DNA from: Balanoglossus misakiensis
Lineage: Eukaryota > Hemichordata
Direction of reading: 5' to 3'
NCBI GenBank assembly: GCA_040954595.2
Contig: CM082579.2
Span: forward strand, 8,122,001 to 8,186,000
DNA: 64,000 bases
A program made the translations under genes and the position numbers. The notes beneath the pieces are model-generated. The model saw only the letters and a list, made by a program, of their open reading frames with translations. It was not told the DNA's origin and made no database searches. This document shows positions 38,471-50,368 of the stretch, piece by piece. Numbering within the stretch: the first letter of the stretch is position 1; each line of letters starts with the position of its first letter.

Positions 38471-39285
38471 TTATTCCCAATCATCGTCATCGGAGTCATC
38501 ATCCACTCGTCCCCGGATTGTCTTTTTGGGTTTATTTGTAAATATCGACGTTGGTTTGCCGCCGGGCAGTGGTGGCTCGGTCAGGTTTCCAGAGTAGTTG
38601 ATCACCCCAGCGCAGCCCAGTCTCCACTCCAGCATTGCGGTTGGAAAGTCGTCTGTGCCGCCCACATCATCAAATCTGTGGATACCAATGGATCAATTGA
38701 TCGTTAAGAATTGGACTGCGGTGAAAGTGAATGGCCAAAATCTACTTGAGAGGCACAGAAATTGCAGAGCTCGCATTCACGTCTATTGACAGTTCTAACA
38801 GAATCCACAGTTTACATAAATACTTACCCGACGATATAATCACTAGTTTTGCCATCTTTGATACAGGCAATGGTAGGAATGACTTTGATTCTGAGCCTCT
38901 CGGCCAGGAAGGGAGACTTCTCAGCGTTGATTTTCAAAAACCGGGTCTCGATATGCTTGGGAGCCAGAATCGACATGTGCTTATCCACGATTTTGCAGCG
39001 AAACGTGCTCTCCTTGTAGAAGTGACACACCACGTGTATGCTCTTCTTGCTCTCGTCGAAGAACTCCTTCTCGCCCGGCAACTCGGTGTACACCCCGTGG
39101 CCTGCTTTCAGCCACTTCTGTTTCTGTTCGTGTTCTTTTTTCATGGCTGCCAGGCGTTTCTGTTTGAGCTTCTCCAGTTCGTCATCGCCCATCTGATCGA
39201 AACGTTCAATTTCCGCATCCACCTGTCCCTCTATGATTTCTGTCACTTTCAGAAGTTGCTTCTGTAATGCAGCGTCGCCAGCCAT
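38471..39285 (-). CDS. TXNDC9: Thioredoxin domain-containing protein 9
   Basis: Phosducin-like/thioredoxin-fold co-chaperone that modulates the CCT chaperonin in actin and tubulin folding; cytosolic. Two coding exons, 39285-38828 and 38675-38471 (stop TAA), give 220 aa; human is 226. An N-terminal helix (KVTEIIEGQVDAEIERFDQM) precedes a conserved charged helix. The thioredoxin fold starts at VVCHFYKESTFRCKIVDKH, matching human VVCHFYRDSTFRCKILDRH. As in all TXNDC9 there is one cysteine, not a redox CxxC. LRIKVIPTIACIKDGKT and TDDFPTAMLEWRLG match the human C-terminal half. It ends in an acidic DDDSDDDDWE tail. The first ATG after the acceptor at about 39300 is used; an upstream 5' UTR exon probably ends at the GTAAGG donor near 40121. 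Confidence 0.95.
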
Positions 39286-40441
39286 CTTGATGTTCGGTCT
39301 GTGAAAACAGGAGTTCATTTCAGTTACAAACAATCTACATTGTAAAAATGTAGTTTATTTTTTTAAATGGTGTTAAAATGACTTTTATCAAAATTTGTTC
39401 ATCATTCATATTTTGTAATACACATGATGTACATGTATCATGGAACTTTATTGAGATACGTTTCTTATCAAAATTCATTTGCATTCACTCTTTGGAAAAG
39501 AACAAACCAGTCATTAGAATAGAAATTATTCCTTCTGGGAGGGGGGGGGGGGGTCATGATTTTTCCACAAAATATACATAGCTATTATGATTTGATTAGT
39601 TGAGATGAAATAAAACACCATGAAATTTTAATGTCAATGACACCTGACAGCATAAGTGTTGAATTGGAGGTCAAAAATCTCAATATATGCTCTTCGTTTT
39701 TCTGCCATCTTTGAAGGAACAATTTGGGTCACAGTGTGACTAATGGGTGAACACAGAACAGCTCAATGGAAGACTATTTTGGTTGTTGTCATGACACCGT
39801 GTGGACACACGAAAATTGAGCGAGTTTGATTTCACTGCCGGAGACACATGTAACGGTGTATTGGGCGCAATGACGGAATGAGTATGCTGAGGAGACCACA
39901 CTATTACCATAAAGACGAACAGTACATTACAATAAAACCTGCGTTTGTGCGAAGCATATCAACCAACGTGCACTGACAAGATTTCGAGCACTGCACCACC
40001 GGTCGACAAACATAACAGACACGGCGTTTTCAATTTCTTCCCGACTCAATGAAAATCAGACGTACTTGCGAAATCATGTAATCTCAAGTATTGCTCACGC
40101 GATAGAAAAAGACTCCTTACCTGTAAAACGTTTCTGTGTTTTCGGTAAAAACAAATACGAAATGTCAAATCCACAGAATTTGATTCAGCTCCCTACACCT
40201 TTCTGTAATGGACTTGATAAGAAACGGTTTGAACGATTGGTTTATTCGTTGACCTCTTGGCGTAATCTAGCCAATCATTGTCGACTTTGGAGGTTAGAAA
40301 CGGGACATCCCACAATGCAACAGAGTTGAAAGGTCACAAGGGGTCAAAGGTTTCTGGTAGTCAGCTTCAAATCATGTGACGAACTGTTGATGTTTGCGAC
40401 TTTCAATCATCTATGCACCTGGGTTCACTTTCTGTTGCAAA
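39286..40441. promoter_or_regulatory. TXNDC9/IDS head-to-head promoter region
   Basis: The two starts are 1.16 kb apart. On the minus strand a TTACAG|GTAAGG donor at 40121 probably ends the TXNDC9 5' UTR exon, so the true gap to the IDS ATG is a few hundred bases at most. It contains CCAAT at 40271-40275 and a ZNF143-like CATCCCACAATGCA at 40306-40319. A long G tract (about 39537-39553) lies in the TXNDC9 5' intron. Confidence 0.45.
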
Positions 40442-43400
40442 ATGAAGGAAATCACCGTCCCACACTCCCATACAAAGATAATTTTGGTTTTTCTGACGTT
40501 GATAAACACACTAGCTGCTACAGCTAGCGAAGGTAATTATTTTGTTTCTTGAGAAATAGTGAGTTACCCGCAAAATTAAAGTTGATGGTTGGCGCACGGT
40601 GGAGGGGGAGTTCCCTCACAGACCAAAAACCATGTTTATAATATTTACTGGTACATAGCACAACGCCGTCAACGGAGAGTTATTGACAACATTACATATT
40701 TTTTCTCAGATATTATGAGGTTGTTGTACCATATTAGACAACATAATGGTTAGTTTATAGTTGTCAAAAAGTTTTGTGTACATGTACATACATACATTTG
40801 TAATGTCGATTTCTACCTTCTACTGTGTGCTTTTATACTGCAGGCCAAACGAGATATTGTTTTATTTTATAGACATGCCAAATGGCCAAACACAAGGGTT
40901 TCAAAAACTTAAGACGTTTTCTTACATTAATAACACTCTCTCACAACGCATGATGTAGTAGGCAAAATATATCCATTTCCAACAAACTGAAATACATACA
41001 TGTACTGATAGTATACACTCACACATTTTTTAGCAGGAAGAATCTGATTCAGATAAAATATTATTAAGACCACCGTGTGGCCTCAAATTAACACATCTTT
41101 TCAGGTGACATAAAAGTTAACTGTAACATTTAATCTGTCTGTTGTTGTATTTCAGATAAAAAGATGAATGTCTTATTTGTAGTTTACGATGACTTAAAAC
41201 CGACTGTAGGATGCTATGGTGGTGAATATCCCTACATAACTCCCAACATTGACCAACTGGCAAAATACTCGGTCAGATTTAACAAAGCCTACGCCCAGGT
41301 TAGTCAATTGTCATCATCACCCAGCCTTCAAATTTATTTTTCGTTTCGATTAGACTAGTCTTCTCCACACCATACAGAAAGCTATCCTATTCTCTTTTTT
41401 TTCTATTTCAGCAAGCAGTATGTGGTCCAAGCCGGTCATCGTTCCTAACAGGCAGACGTCCAGACACAACAAGACTCTATGACTTTGGGTCATACTGGAG
41501 GGATTTTGCCGGCAATTTTACAACAATTCCACAACACTTCAAGGAGAACGGTTACTTGACTGTCTCAATGGGAAAAGTGATGCACCCAGGTGAGGAATTA
41601 ACCACTAAACAAAAGATTACCAATATTTACGTCGAGGACGCTTTGAGAGTCCGGAAAGACCCGGCACATGTAAAATCTTTTTTCTTCTTCTTTTGAATTC
41701 TTCTCATGTTGAGACTTGTTAGAATGTCTCTTTCTGATTCCCACTATTTGTGGGAATATTGTGGTAAAAACATCTAAAAGATCCTGATTTGACCTTCATT
41801 ACAGGCATTGCTTCCAATTACACCGATGACTATCCATACAGCTGGTCTCAACCTGCATATCATCCTTCATCACAGAAGTATCACTGGACTCCAGTTAGTA
41901 CATTATTCATGTCAGCAAATAAACAGATAAAGACCAATTCTTTTAAATTCTTTGATGTCATTTCTTCTTGCCACTGTCTCATGTTTTAAGTCTTTTTTTA
42001 ACATCATCTGTATCAACAAGCCAGTTGAATCTGCTGTGAATTGTCATTTCAGTCATGTCCAGGCCCAGGTGGCGACCACTACAGGAACCTTTGCTGTCCG
42101 CTCGACGTGAAAACCCAACCAGGCGGCACTCTACCCGACATCCAGAGCACAGAATACGCCATAGAGTTACTGACCAATATCTCCAGGCAACGCGAGAACC
42201 AGACAGACTCGGGCGAAGGGCAGCCGTTCTTCTTGGCCCTGGGCTACCACAAACCCCACATCTCCTTCAAGTATCCCAAGGAGTTCCAGGATCTCTACCC
42301 GCTGTCCAGCATCAAGCTGGCGCCCAATCCCACTCTGCCCCCCAAGATGCCGCACGTCGCCTGGGAAACGATGATGATGCTGAGGAAAAGGGATGACGTC
42401 AAAGTGCTGAATTTGACGTATCCATTTGCTCATGTACCAGACGAGTTCCAGGTAATGTATAGATAATACGTTTAGATGAATCACAAATATCCCTACTGGA
42501 TCAGTTTATTTATACACCCCCATTAATGGAACGAAGTACAGTTTTCATCCTCTTGTCATATTCTGTGCATTGAAATCTGACTTGGATGTATGCTTTTTTT
42601 GTTACAGTTGAAAATAAGACAGAGCTACTATGCATCAACAACGTATGTCGACAGTGAACTTGGCAAAGTATTGATGCACCTAGACAAGCTTGGGTTTGCC
42701 AACAACACAATCATTGTAGTCTTCGGTGATCATGGTAAGAAAGTATTTTTTTACCAGGGGTACCGGGCGCCTTTACATTTCTGTAGTTATACTTGTGGAG
42801 TGATGTGAGCATTTGATCCAAGATGTCTGACAAAAATGACATATTCTTATTTGATCAGGATATTTGTTTGGACCAAACTCAGACAACCTGTCTAATCCGG
42901 CAGTAAGATTTCATGTACACCAGGGATATATCTTTGATGTTTCTTTTTATGTGTACTTTACCCACATATCACCCTTGGTCCCTTACTGATTTGGACTGGA
43001 GCTTTTTCATTACACCCAAGTGTAAAAAATCTATTTAAGAAGAAAAACATCCAGTTTGTAAGTTTCACGGATGTATTGACTGAAAGTGGCTTTTTTTCTT
43101 CTTCTCGCACATCAGGCTGGTCACTGGGAGAACACCAAGAATTTGAAAAATACCAGAATTTTGAGAGCACCACAAGAGTTCCATTGGTTGTGTACGTGCC
43201 AGGAGTGACGGACAAAGGAACAGAACCCAAACCTGCTGGAAAGAAGTTTCCCTTCATCAATCCCCTGAAACACGGGCCAAAGACGAAGCCGGAGAAGTAT
43301 TCTAACGATGTGCCCGTCAAACCTCGGAAATACAATGCAAAAACGGACTATGTGCAGCCACAGAAATCTGGACTTGTGAGCGACGACTTCGTGGAACTAG

Positions 43401-43876
43401 TCGACCTGTTCCCGACGCTGTCGGAGTTGGCCGGACTGAAAGTTCCACCCGTCTGTCCGACGAATCCTTTCAAGGTGGACTTCTGCTCGGAAGGGGTCAG
43501 CTTCGTGCCGGTCATAGAACACCTCGTCGACAAGACGTACGGCACGTCTTTCAAGTGGAAGAATGCCAGCTTCAGTCAGTACCCGCGCCCGTCGGACGAG
43601 CCGCAGCCCAACAGCGATCTGCCGGATTTGAGTAACATCAAAATCATGGGTTACACCATGAGAACTGACAAGTATCGCTACACGGAGTGGGTTGGTTTTG
43701 ATCCGACTCAGTTCAAGGTGGATTGGGCGGAGGTGCACGCCAGAGAACTGTACGTCTACGAGTCGGATCCGTATGAAGATAACAACGTGGCTGGCGAGTT
43801 GGAGTACCAACAACTGGCGGGGGAATTATCGGAAAAGTTGAAACTCGGCTGGCGAAGTGCTATCCCGAAATTGTAG
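40442..43876 (+). CDS. IDS: Iduronate-2-sulfatase
   Basis: Lysosomal sulfatase that removes 2-O-sulfate from iduronate in dermatan and heparan sulfate. Exons: 40442-40532, 41156-41298, 41412-41589, 41805-41893, 42053-42451, 42608-42734, 43116-43876, giving 595 aa (human 550). The first exon encodes a hydrophobic signal peptide ([17 protein letters not shown]). The metal-binding Asp pair is in [14 protein letters not shown]. The formylglycine site is CGPSR in [20 protein letters not shown]. Conserved catalytic regions [15 protein letters not shown] and GDHGWSLGEH follow. C-terminal blocks [15 protein letters not shown] and YRYTEWVGF match human IDS. N-glycosylation sequons (NFT, NYT, NIS, NLT, NNT) are present. 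The extra length is mainly in the 43116 exon, after VPGVTDKG. Activity should depend on SUMF1-type conversion of the active-site Cys. Confidence 0.96.
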
Positions 43877-44847
43877 CCACTGTGTGAAGATTAAAACACT
43901 GGAAGAAAAAAAACGTGGAATGGGCAACAAAAGTTTTAATTGCGATCCCAATTTTTTATTTCAGTATGGTTACACAATTGCATGCGCTTCGCAGATATTT
44001 CTCATCGAGTGCTTATAATTTTAAAACCTACAAGGTCACATCATTGTTTTAATGTGCCGTTTTTTATTACCATATGCAAAATTTGAGTCATCATGCCTGT
44101 AGCCTTAGGTACAGTTTATGATAATTATCATTGACCATTGGTGCTTAAAAATAATTGCTTACCATTTGCATTCTCTATTAACCACTTCATTTTTCAAGGA
44201 AATATACAAGACAGGCACTTTCTATATTTTCTCCGCAATGTAATTATTTGCTCTGGCTGTTAGAAAATCGACAATTTGTCTTCTGCAATTCCCAATTCTC
44301 TTGTGCCATTACATGTACTTTGGACACATGCAGAGAGAGGCTGGACCATCATCTGTGAGTTTTATATTTATCAGAATAGTGAAACTTTGAAACTGCAAAT
44401 TTTGATAAATCTTGACTACTGAAGTTGTACAATTCATGCCGTACATAAAACAAAAATGTATTTCACTGGTATCATGTGGATAATTTCTCTTGTAGAATCA
44501 TATTCTGGAAGATGTATAATAAAGAAAAAAAATCTTTTTGAAAACTACAGGCAGGGTAAAGGCAAGGAAATCAAAGTGAATAAATGTTGTCGTTTGTATT
44601 TTCATTTTTCAACTTTTCTGTGAGGCTTTACAAACACAGCATGCCTACTGCTTACCCTAACTTTACAATAAAGATTTTATTGTTTACAAAATTGTGTGAG
44701 TTTGTCTTTACTTGTTGCAAACAGTTGTAACGTTCACCTATTTTAAAGAACAAGAGACCATAGACATTTATTTTCCTGGTGCAAATATGAGTATCAAATA
44801 TACAGGATTCTCTATTGGGGCTTGCGTGATTATTTAACCATGATTTT
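43877..44847. other. IDS/RARS1 convergent 3' UTR region
   Basis: No exons are seen. IDS poly(A) candidates on + are AATAAA at 44518-44523 and 44667-44672. RARS1 candidates on - read as TTTATT at 44767-44772 and 44676-44681. A palindrome at 44665-44683 carries a hexamer on both strands. Confidence 0.6.
44665..44683. terminator. Palindromic bidirectional poly(A) signal
   Basis: ACAATAAAGATTTTATTGT: 8-bp arms around a 3-bp centre put AATAAA on the + strand for IDS and AATAAA on the - strand for RARS1. It sits between two converging genes, about 0.8 kb after the IDS stop and 165 bp after the RARS1 stop. Confidence 0.5.
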
Positions 44848-47800
44848 TTACATTTTCTCAACTGGTTTGATACCCAAGATTTGGAATCCAGTTTCTATGA
44901 TGTTGGCTGTGGCTTCACACAGTAGCAGACGACCCGTGTTGACTTTGACAATTTCTCCTGTAATAAAAAAAGGAATGCATGAAAGGAGAAATATAATTAT
45001 AATGTGTTGATGTTGAGACAGCAAGCCAGTAAGACCATCTGTAGGTTTACACCATGTAGCAGAGAACATAAGACACACAGACACATAACCTTAAATAGTG
45101 TGTGTGTTTGTGCACTGTTTCCTCACCTGTTTGTCGGTCTTTCTCAACACAGTAACAATTGTCGTAGAACTCTGTAAAAGTGGTGGCCACCTCATAGAGG
45201 TAATCGCACAGAGTGTGCATGCACAGATCATCATAGACGCGCAGCACGATCTCGGGAAGACGAATCAGACATTTCCCAAGTTTCCACTCCTTGGGATGCT
45301 CCAGTCCAATCGGTATTGTCTCCGCCTCCTTCTTGAGGGTTTCCCGGCTCACACTTGCCAGACGGGCGATGGACCTGATTGTGATTGGACAAAAGACACA
45401 ATCATTTCACAAATCTGCTTATTCAAACAAAAAGCTGACTGTTTGCAACATATATTACCCCCGTATTACAACTGGGCCCGTCTATACACTGAGATGTTAA
45501 CAAGTTCATACAATTGATAATACTTTACCTGATTCTAGTGTAAGCGTACAACAAGTAAGCAGCTGTATTGCCCTTGTCATCCAACATCTGTCAACAGAAA
45601 ATCGAACAAACTTTAGGAATGAAAATAGTTTTCTTAGGAATTTTGTTTATAACTGGGATGAAATCTAAAAAAGCAACCCCCCCCCCCAAGAGAAGTTATT
45701 AAGGGCATAAATGACTGACCTTATCAAATGAGAAGACATAATCATTGACTCGGTTGTGGCAGAGATCGCTGTACTTGATACAGCCATACGCCACGGCTTC
45801 TTGAGCAGCTTTAAGTTCTTCCGGTGTCAAAACCTGATCAGGGCAAGAAAGACAGTACAAGTAAGTATGCCTCTGGACAGAACTGATGTTAAAGGCCTTT
45901 TTCTCGATCCCAGGGCAGAACAATGGACAAGAACAATACTTTGCAAGGAACTCAATGGAACAAAATAATTCTGTGAGACGGCAACTTCAAGATGATTCAG
46001 TTGATACACTCAGTCCGTACCTGATCTCTGCCTTTATCTTTCAGTTTCTCGCCCGATCGTTTGAGGCCTTCGTCTAGCAGGTCAATCAGTCGGATAGTTT
46101 CACCTGACCGGGTCTTGAATTTTTTCCTGTAATGGAAAGCACCATCATGACTTGTGTTTTCAGTTTACACACCAAGCATCCACACTGGACGAAATTCACC
46201 ATATTTTTTTCAATCAAGACTGACTAAAGTATGAGAACTTCAATGAAAATTGTCCCATTGCGACAAACAGCCTGATGTACTACATAGCTGATGAACTTGA
46301 AAAAACAAATTGGGTGATGTTGGGGCACCGAGAGATAGAACACAAGTCTTCATTCCTACTCACTTGTCCTCACCGAGCACCACGCCAAAACCGATATGTT
46401 CGACACGGACGGCTGACGGGTCGTACCATCCTGCCTTCTGAGCACCGTTAAATATCAACTTGAAATGGAGCCCCTGTGGTAGAGAAAAAAAAAATGAAAT
46501 TCAAGGAAAACTAGGACGACTCAGTCCTCACTGGGGCATATTTTGTCAAACAGTGTTGCTACATTATCCTTCATACACGGCAAGTTTTGTGCATTGAAAG
46601 GACTATATGCTAGTACCCCCGGTAGGGGTGATAAACGTAGTCTACATGTAAACACTACCCACACACCTGTCCAGCATCAACTACGTAAAGGATCCCATCG
46701 GCCTTCTCTTCTACCAGCCGGTGATTGACAGCTGCCATGTCCGATGTGTCGTACGTGAGACCGCCATCCGACTTGACGATGGTCATCGGCACATCGCTGC
46801 CAGGCACAAACATCACTTTCCTTCCCTCATCAAGTTCCAGTAGTCCTAGCAATGCAACCACAATGGAGAGTGATGTTATTTGTTGACTTTGTCGTGTGTA
46901 ATATATTTCATGCAAAATTGATGGCTGCTGTTTAGATTTGCATCTTACCCTTGCTTTCCAATTCCTGTACAATCCCCGGCATCATGTCCTGGTAGAAGGA
47001 TTCGCCACGTTCGATGAGAGAAATGTCCAGCCGGTCGTAGATCTTCTGAAACTCTGAAAGCAATGGGAAGAAACAAAACCTTGAGGAAAATATTTGAAAC
47101 TTTCTGAATTAGCCTATACAGACTACAAATCATCAATGATGACGTCCAAGACCAATCAAAAGTGATCCAGATACAGGCTGGGCCAATCGCAACAGTGCTT
47201 AGAACAAGGTGGACCAATCAGATCAGGTGCTCACCTTTGCGCGATTCCTCACAGATCAGATTCCATGCCTTGGTCACATTCGCTTCCCTGGCCTGTAACT
47301 TAACCACGTACTGATAAGCTCGACGCTTGAAGTCCTCGTCCTGGTCAAACCTCACCTTGGAATCCTGAGTGAAAAACAAAACCAAATGGAAATTTGTTCA
47401 CATTCTACTGCGTTGGCTCAAGAAGCAAATGTGACATTTTTATGCCCATTTCATTTCAAATGAAATGAATCTCATCTGATAATAATGATTTCCACACTAA
47501 CTGACTATATGTAGTTACCTTGTAGAAGGCTTGCAGGTCACCGATTGGCGGAGAGACTTCCATGTAATTTGGATACTTGTCAACCAGGTTGGCAATTAGC
47601 ATACCAAACTGTGTGCCCCAATCACCGACATGATTCAGTCGCAGAACATCATGACCTATGACACGCAAACAACATTATCATTAGAGATCATGCACAGGGC
47701 GCTATTTTTCTCATTCCCAGCCAATGAATTCTGGTATAGGTAATGTAGCTCTAACAATATTCCATGTGTCACTTGATTGTGTGTTACATTTTTCCACACC

Positions 47801-49840
47801 ATACTACATGTAACATCCGATAAATTGTTCTGGACTCAAGTTAGAGTCAAAGGAAATGTTGACACGTCGCCTTACCCACATACTCCAGCAGACGGCAGAT
47901 GCTATCCCCAATGATGGTTGACCTAAGATGGCCGACGTGCATCTCCTTGGCGATGTTGGGAGACGACAGGTCCACCACGTAGCGCAGCTTCGGACCCACT
48001 GGAGGCGGACGCACGCCTTTGGTGACCAAGGCAGTCAGCTTCTCTGACACAAATAACTTCTTGAGGTGAACGTTGATGAAACCTGGCCCTGCAATCTCAG
48101 TCTGGGGAAATGGAAAATAAGATGTAACTGGACCAGTTTGATTTGCGTACCCTCACAGAAGCACAAATGGAAGTTGATTCAAACCTGACCAAGTTAAAAC
48201 TGTTCTAACAACAGGACAAGTAACTTGCATAAATGTTATGTGCCTTGACTGGCTGATGGTTACTCTTGCCTTGCCAGTTACGAAACATATCTACATCACA
48301 ACATGCAGCAACTCTACCTTATCTATGATGTCAGTGGGTGGTAGCTCCTTCACGATGTTTTCGGCGATTTCACGTGGGTTCTTCTTTATACCCATTGCTT
48401 TCAGTTGCTGTGGAAGATAAGAGAAATTGTGCAATTGGTCAAGGTTGTGTGAGTGAGTGATGTACTGTAATCCAGCGTATGAACCGGAGTACCGGGATCC
48501 AAAGTTGGAATTCAATACCAACATTTCCTCAAATCATGACTCTGCATCTAGAATCAGGCGTACAGTCACGTATGCACATTTAGCCAAAGTCATTAGTTAC
48601 CATGGAAAAGTTGAGATCAAGCAAAATCAGATTTCTTCACTTAGTACAGAGATGATTGCGTCCGTCTTCTAACAGTATGTGTGAGACTATTTAAGAATCT
48701 GTATGACAAAATGTGCGTGTACAAATATACACCATCATAATAATGCTGATGATTAGAGTCACCTGTGCGATGTTCATGGCACTGTTGCACTGGTAATCAC
48801 CGAACTTCTCGCTTGTGCTCAAGGACAGGATGACCGGAGGATTGGCAAGCTCTGGTACCGCTCTCTTGACCGCGTCGACAAATATCTCATCCAGGACGTT
48901 GATGAGACTCGGCTGCCTCTGTTCCTGCATGGCCTCTTGCTCAGCAATGCTCTTTAGAACATAAAATGAAATTCGAAAAATATTACTATTACATCAATGA
49001 AGCTGTCTTGTAATATATGCTATGCAGCTTTAGTAAGACAATTTACCTTTTGCAGGATGTTGAGCCGATACTTCAACTTTTCATTTTCAGCGCGAAGCTT
49101 CGCCAACTTGGGGGAGACGGACTCTAGACTGATATCCGGTGGCAGTTCACCATTTGACAGGCATTCAATCTCTTCTGTCAGGATTTTGATTTCAGATTCC
49201 TGTAACAGGAACAACAGCATGTCACTATTGTCAGTCTTAACTTCTGTGGAATATGATTTGATTTATATTATCAGATACATTTATTAAAAAAGAAGAAGAA
49301 TGATTTGAGGCGGGGTACAAGATCAAAGATACATTTTCAATTGGACTTTATAGTCAGCCAATAACTATACACTCATATGGCCTGGCGTTAAGTGAGGGCG
49401 TACTGTTGAAATGAAACCCAATAAAAATTGTTTCGGTCTTGCATCATCCAATATTTCCAGCCTGCTGACTTTAAAACAATGGTTTCGCTTTCACATTTCA
49501 GAGTCAGACAACAGGAACGCACGGGTTTCATGAAATAAAAAGACCTGTGGCCAGCTCCAGTCCATTAACGGTTGTGACCGTGAAAGAATAAAGTATCGAA
49601 CTCATTTAATTTTAAATGAATGAATGACACGAGTCAGGACAACCATGCTGGCAGCTCAGCCACACACGCGGCCATAGAGGTGGACAAGGACAGCTGCTGG
49701 GAGACGGGCGCCCCCAGTCCAATCGAGTGGACATTGCTAGCTAAAAAGTATAGAAAAATTAAAATAAAAGTCTACGAAGAAGGTACATGTCAATTTACCT
49801 GCTGTTGACAGCGCTTCGTGTACTCTACAACAGTTTCCAT
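44848..49840 (-). CDS. RARS1: Cytoplasmic arginyl-tRNA synthetase
   Basis: Class I synthetase that charges tRNA-Arg, part of the multi-synthetase complex in animals. 15 exons: 49840-49799, 49199-49047, 48951-48763, 48407-48318, 48101-47876, 47655-47519, 47364-47235, 47053-46949, 46845-46667, 46473-46364, 46126-46021, 45833-45720, 45587-45529, 45374-45127, 44957-44848, giving 665 aa (human 660). The N-terminal [14 protein letters not shown] plus a coiled-coil region ([19 protein letters not shown]) corresponds to the leucine-zipper that docks with AIMP1. A class I HIGH-type signature [13 protein letters not shown] and a degenerate KMSKS loop in [13 protein letters not shown] are present. [16 protein letters not shown] and [11 protein letters not shown] are diagnostic ArgRS blocks. 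The C-terminal anticodon-binding helical domain ends [10 protein letters not shown]. Confidence 0.97.
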
Positions 49841-50368
49841 ATTCAGCTGTGCGACCCACACAAGTTACAAGTTGTATGATGAATTGAAGTGCACTTTGAC
49901 CTCCGACCTCCGGCTTTTTTCATCTTGTTTAATTTTTACATTTACTCCTAACAACTTACTTTCATGGCAATTATAAACTATTAAAAACGTCTGAAATCCA
50001 TGGGTCGTGCATTTTTGAAACACCGATATTCTTAAATGAAAATTTTATTTGCTCTGATTTTAATTCCCAGCATTCAGTAGACATCATGGCCGTCTGCTCC
50101 TGTTGCAGATGTCCCTCCTGGGATTTTCCTCTCAGAATTCGCAAAACAGTAAGTTGCACCGAACTTGAGCACAAGCCTTAATTTTGGAAGGAGTTGCATA
50201 ACTTCATTTGTAAGTAACGCGTTTACAAATTACTCTGGTACTCTAAGAACTCCGGTAACACTCTTGTTCGACCATCTTCTGTTTATGTTGACGTCTGGTC
50301 AACGTTGTTGTCGCACTGAACATTGGCACACCCAGCACCTGTCTGCTCCCTGAGAGTTAATCGACGCC
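49841..50368. promoter_or_regulatory. RARS1/AKAP17A head-to-head promoter
   Basis: Only 528 bp separate the two start codons. A ZNF143/SBS-like AATTCCCAGCATTC is at 50062-50075, followed by an ATCATGGCCG that resembles a YY1 site. A donor-like ACA|GTAAGT at 50148 on + may end an AKAP17A 5' UTR exon, with an acceptor shortly before the ATG at 50369. No TATA box is evident, as expected for housekeeping bidirectional promoters. Confidence 0.45.

Noticed and set aside
38824-39333. Longer TXNDC9 start at the upstream in-frame ATG
   Set aside because: The extra codons cross a TTTTCACAG acceptor and show no similarity to TXNDC9; the ATG at 39285 fits the family length.
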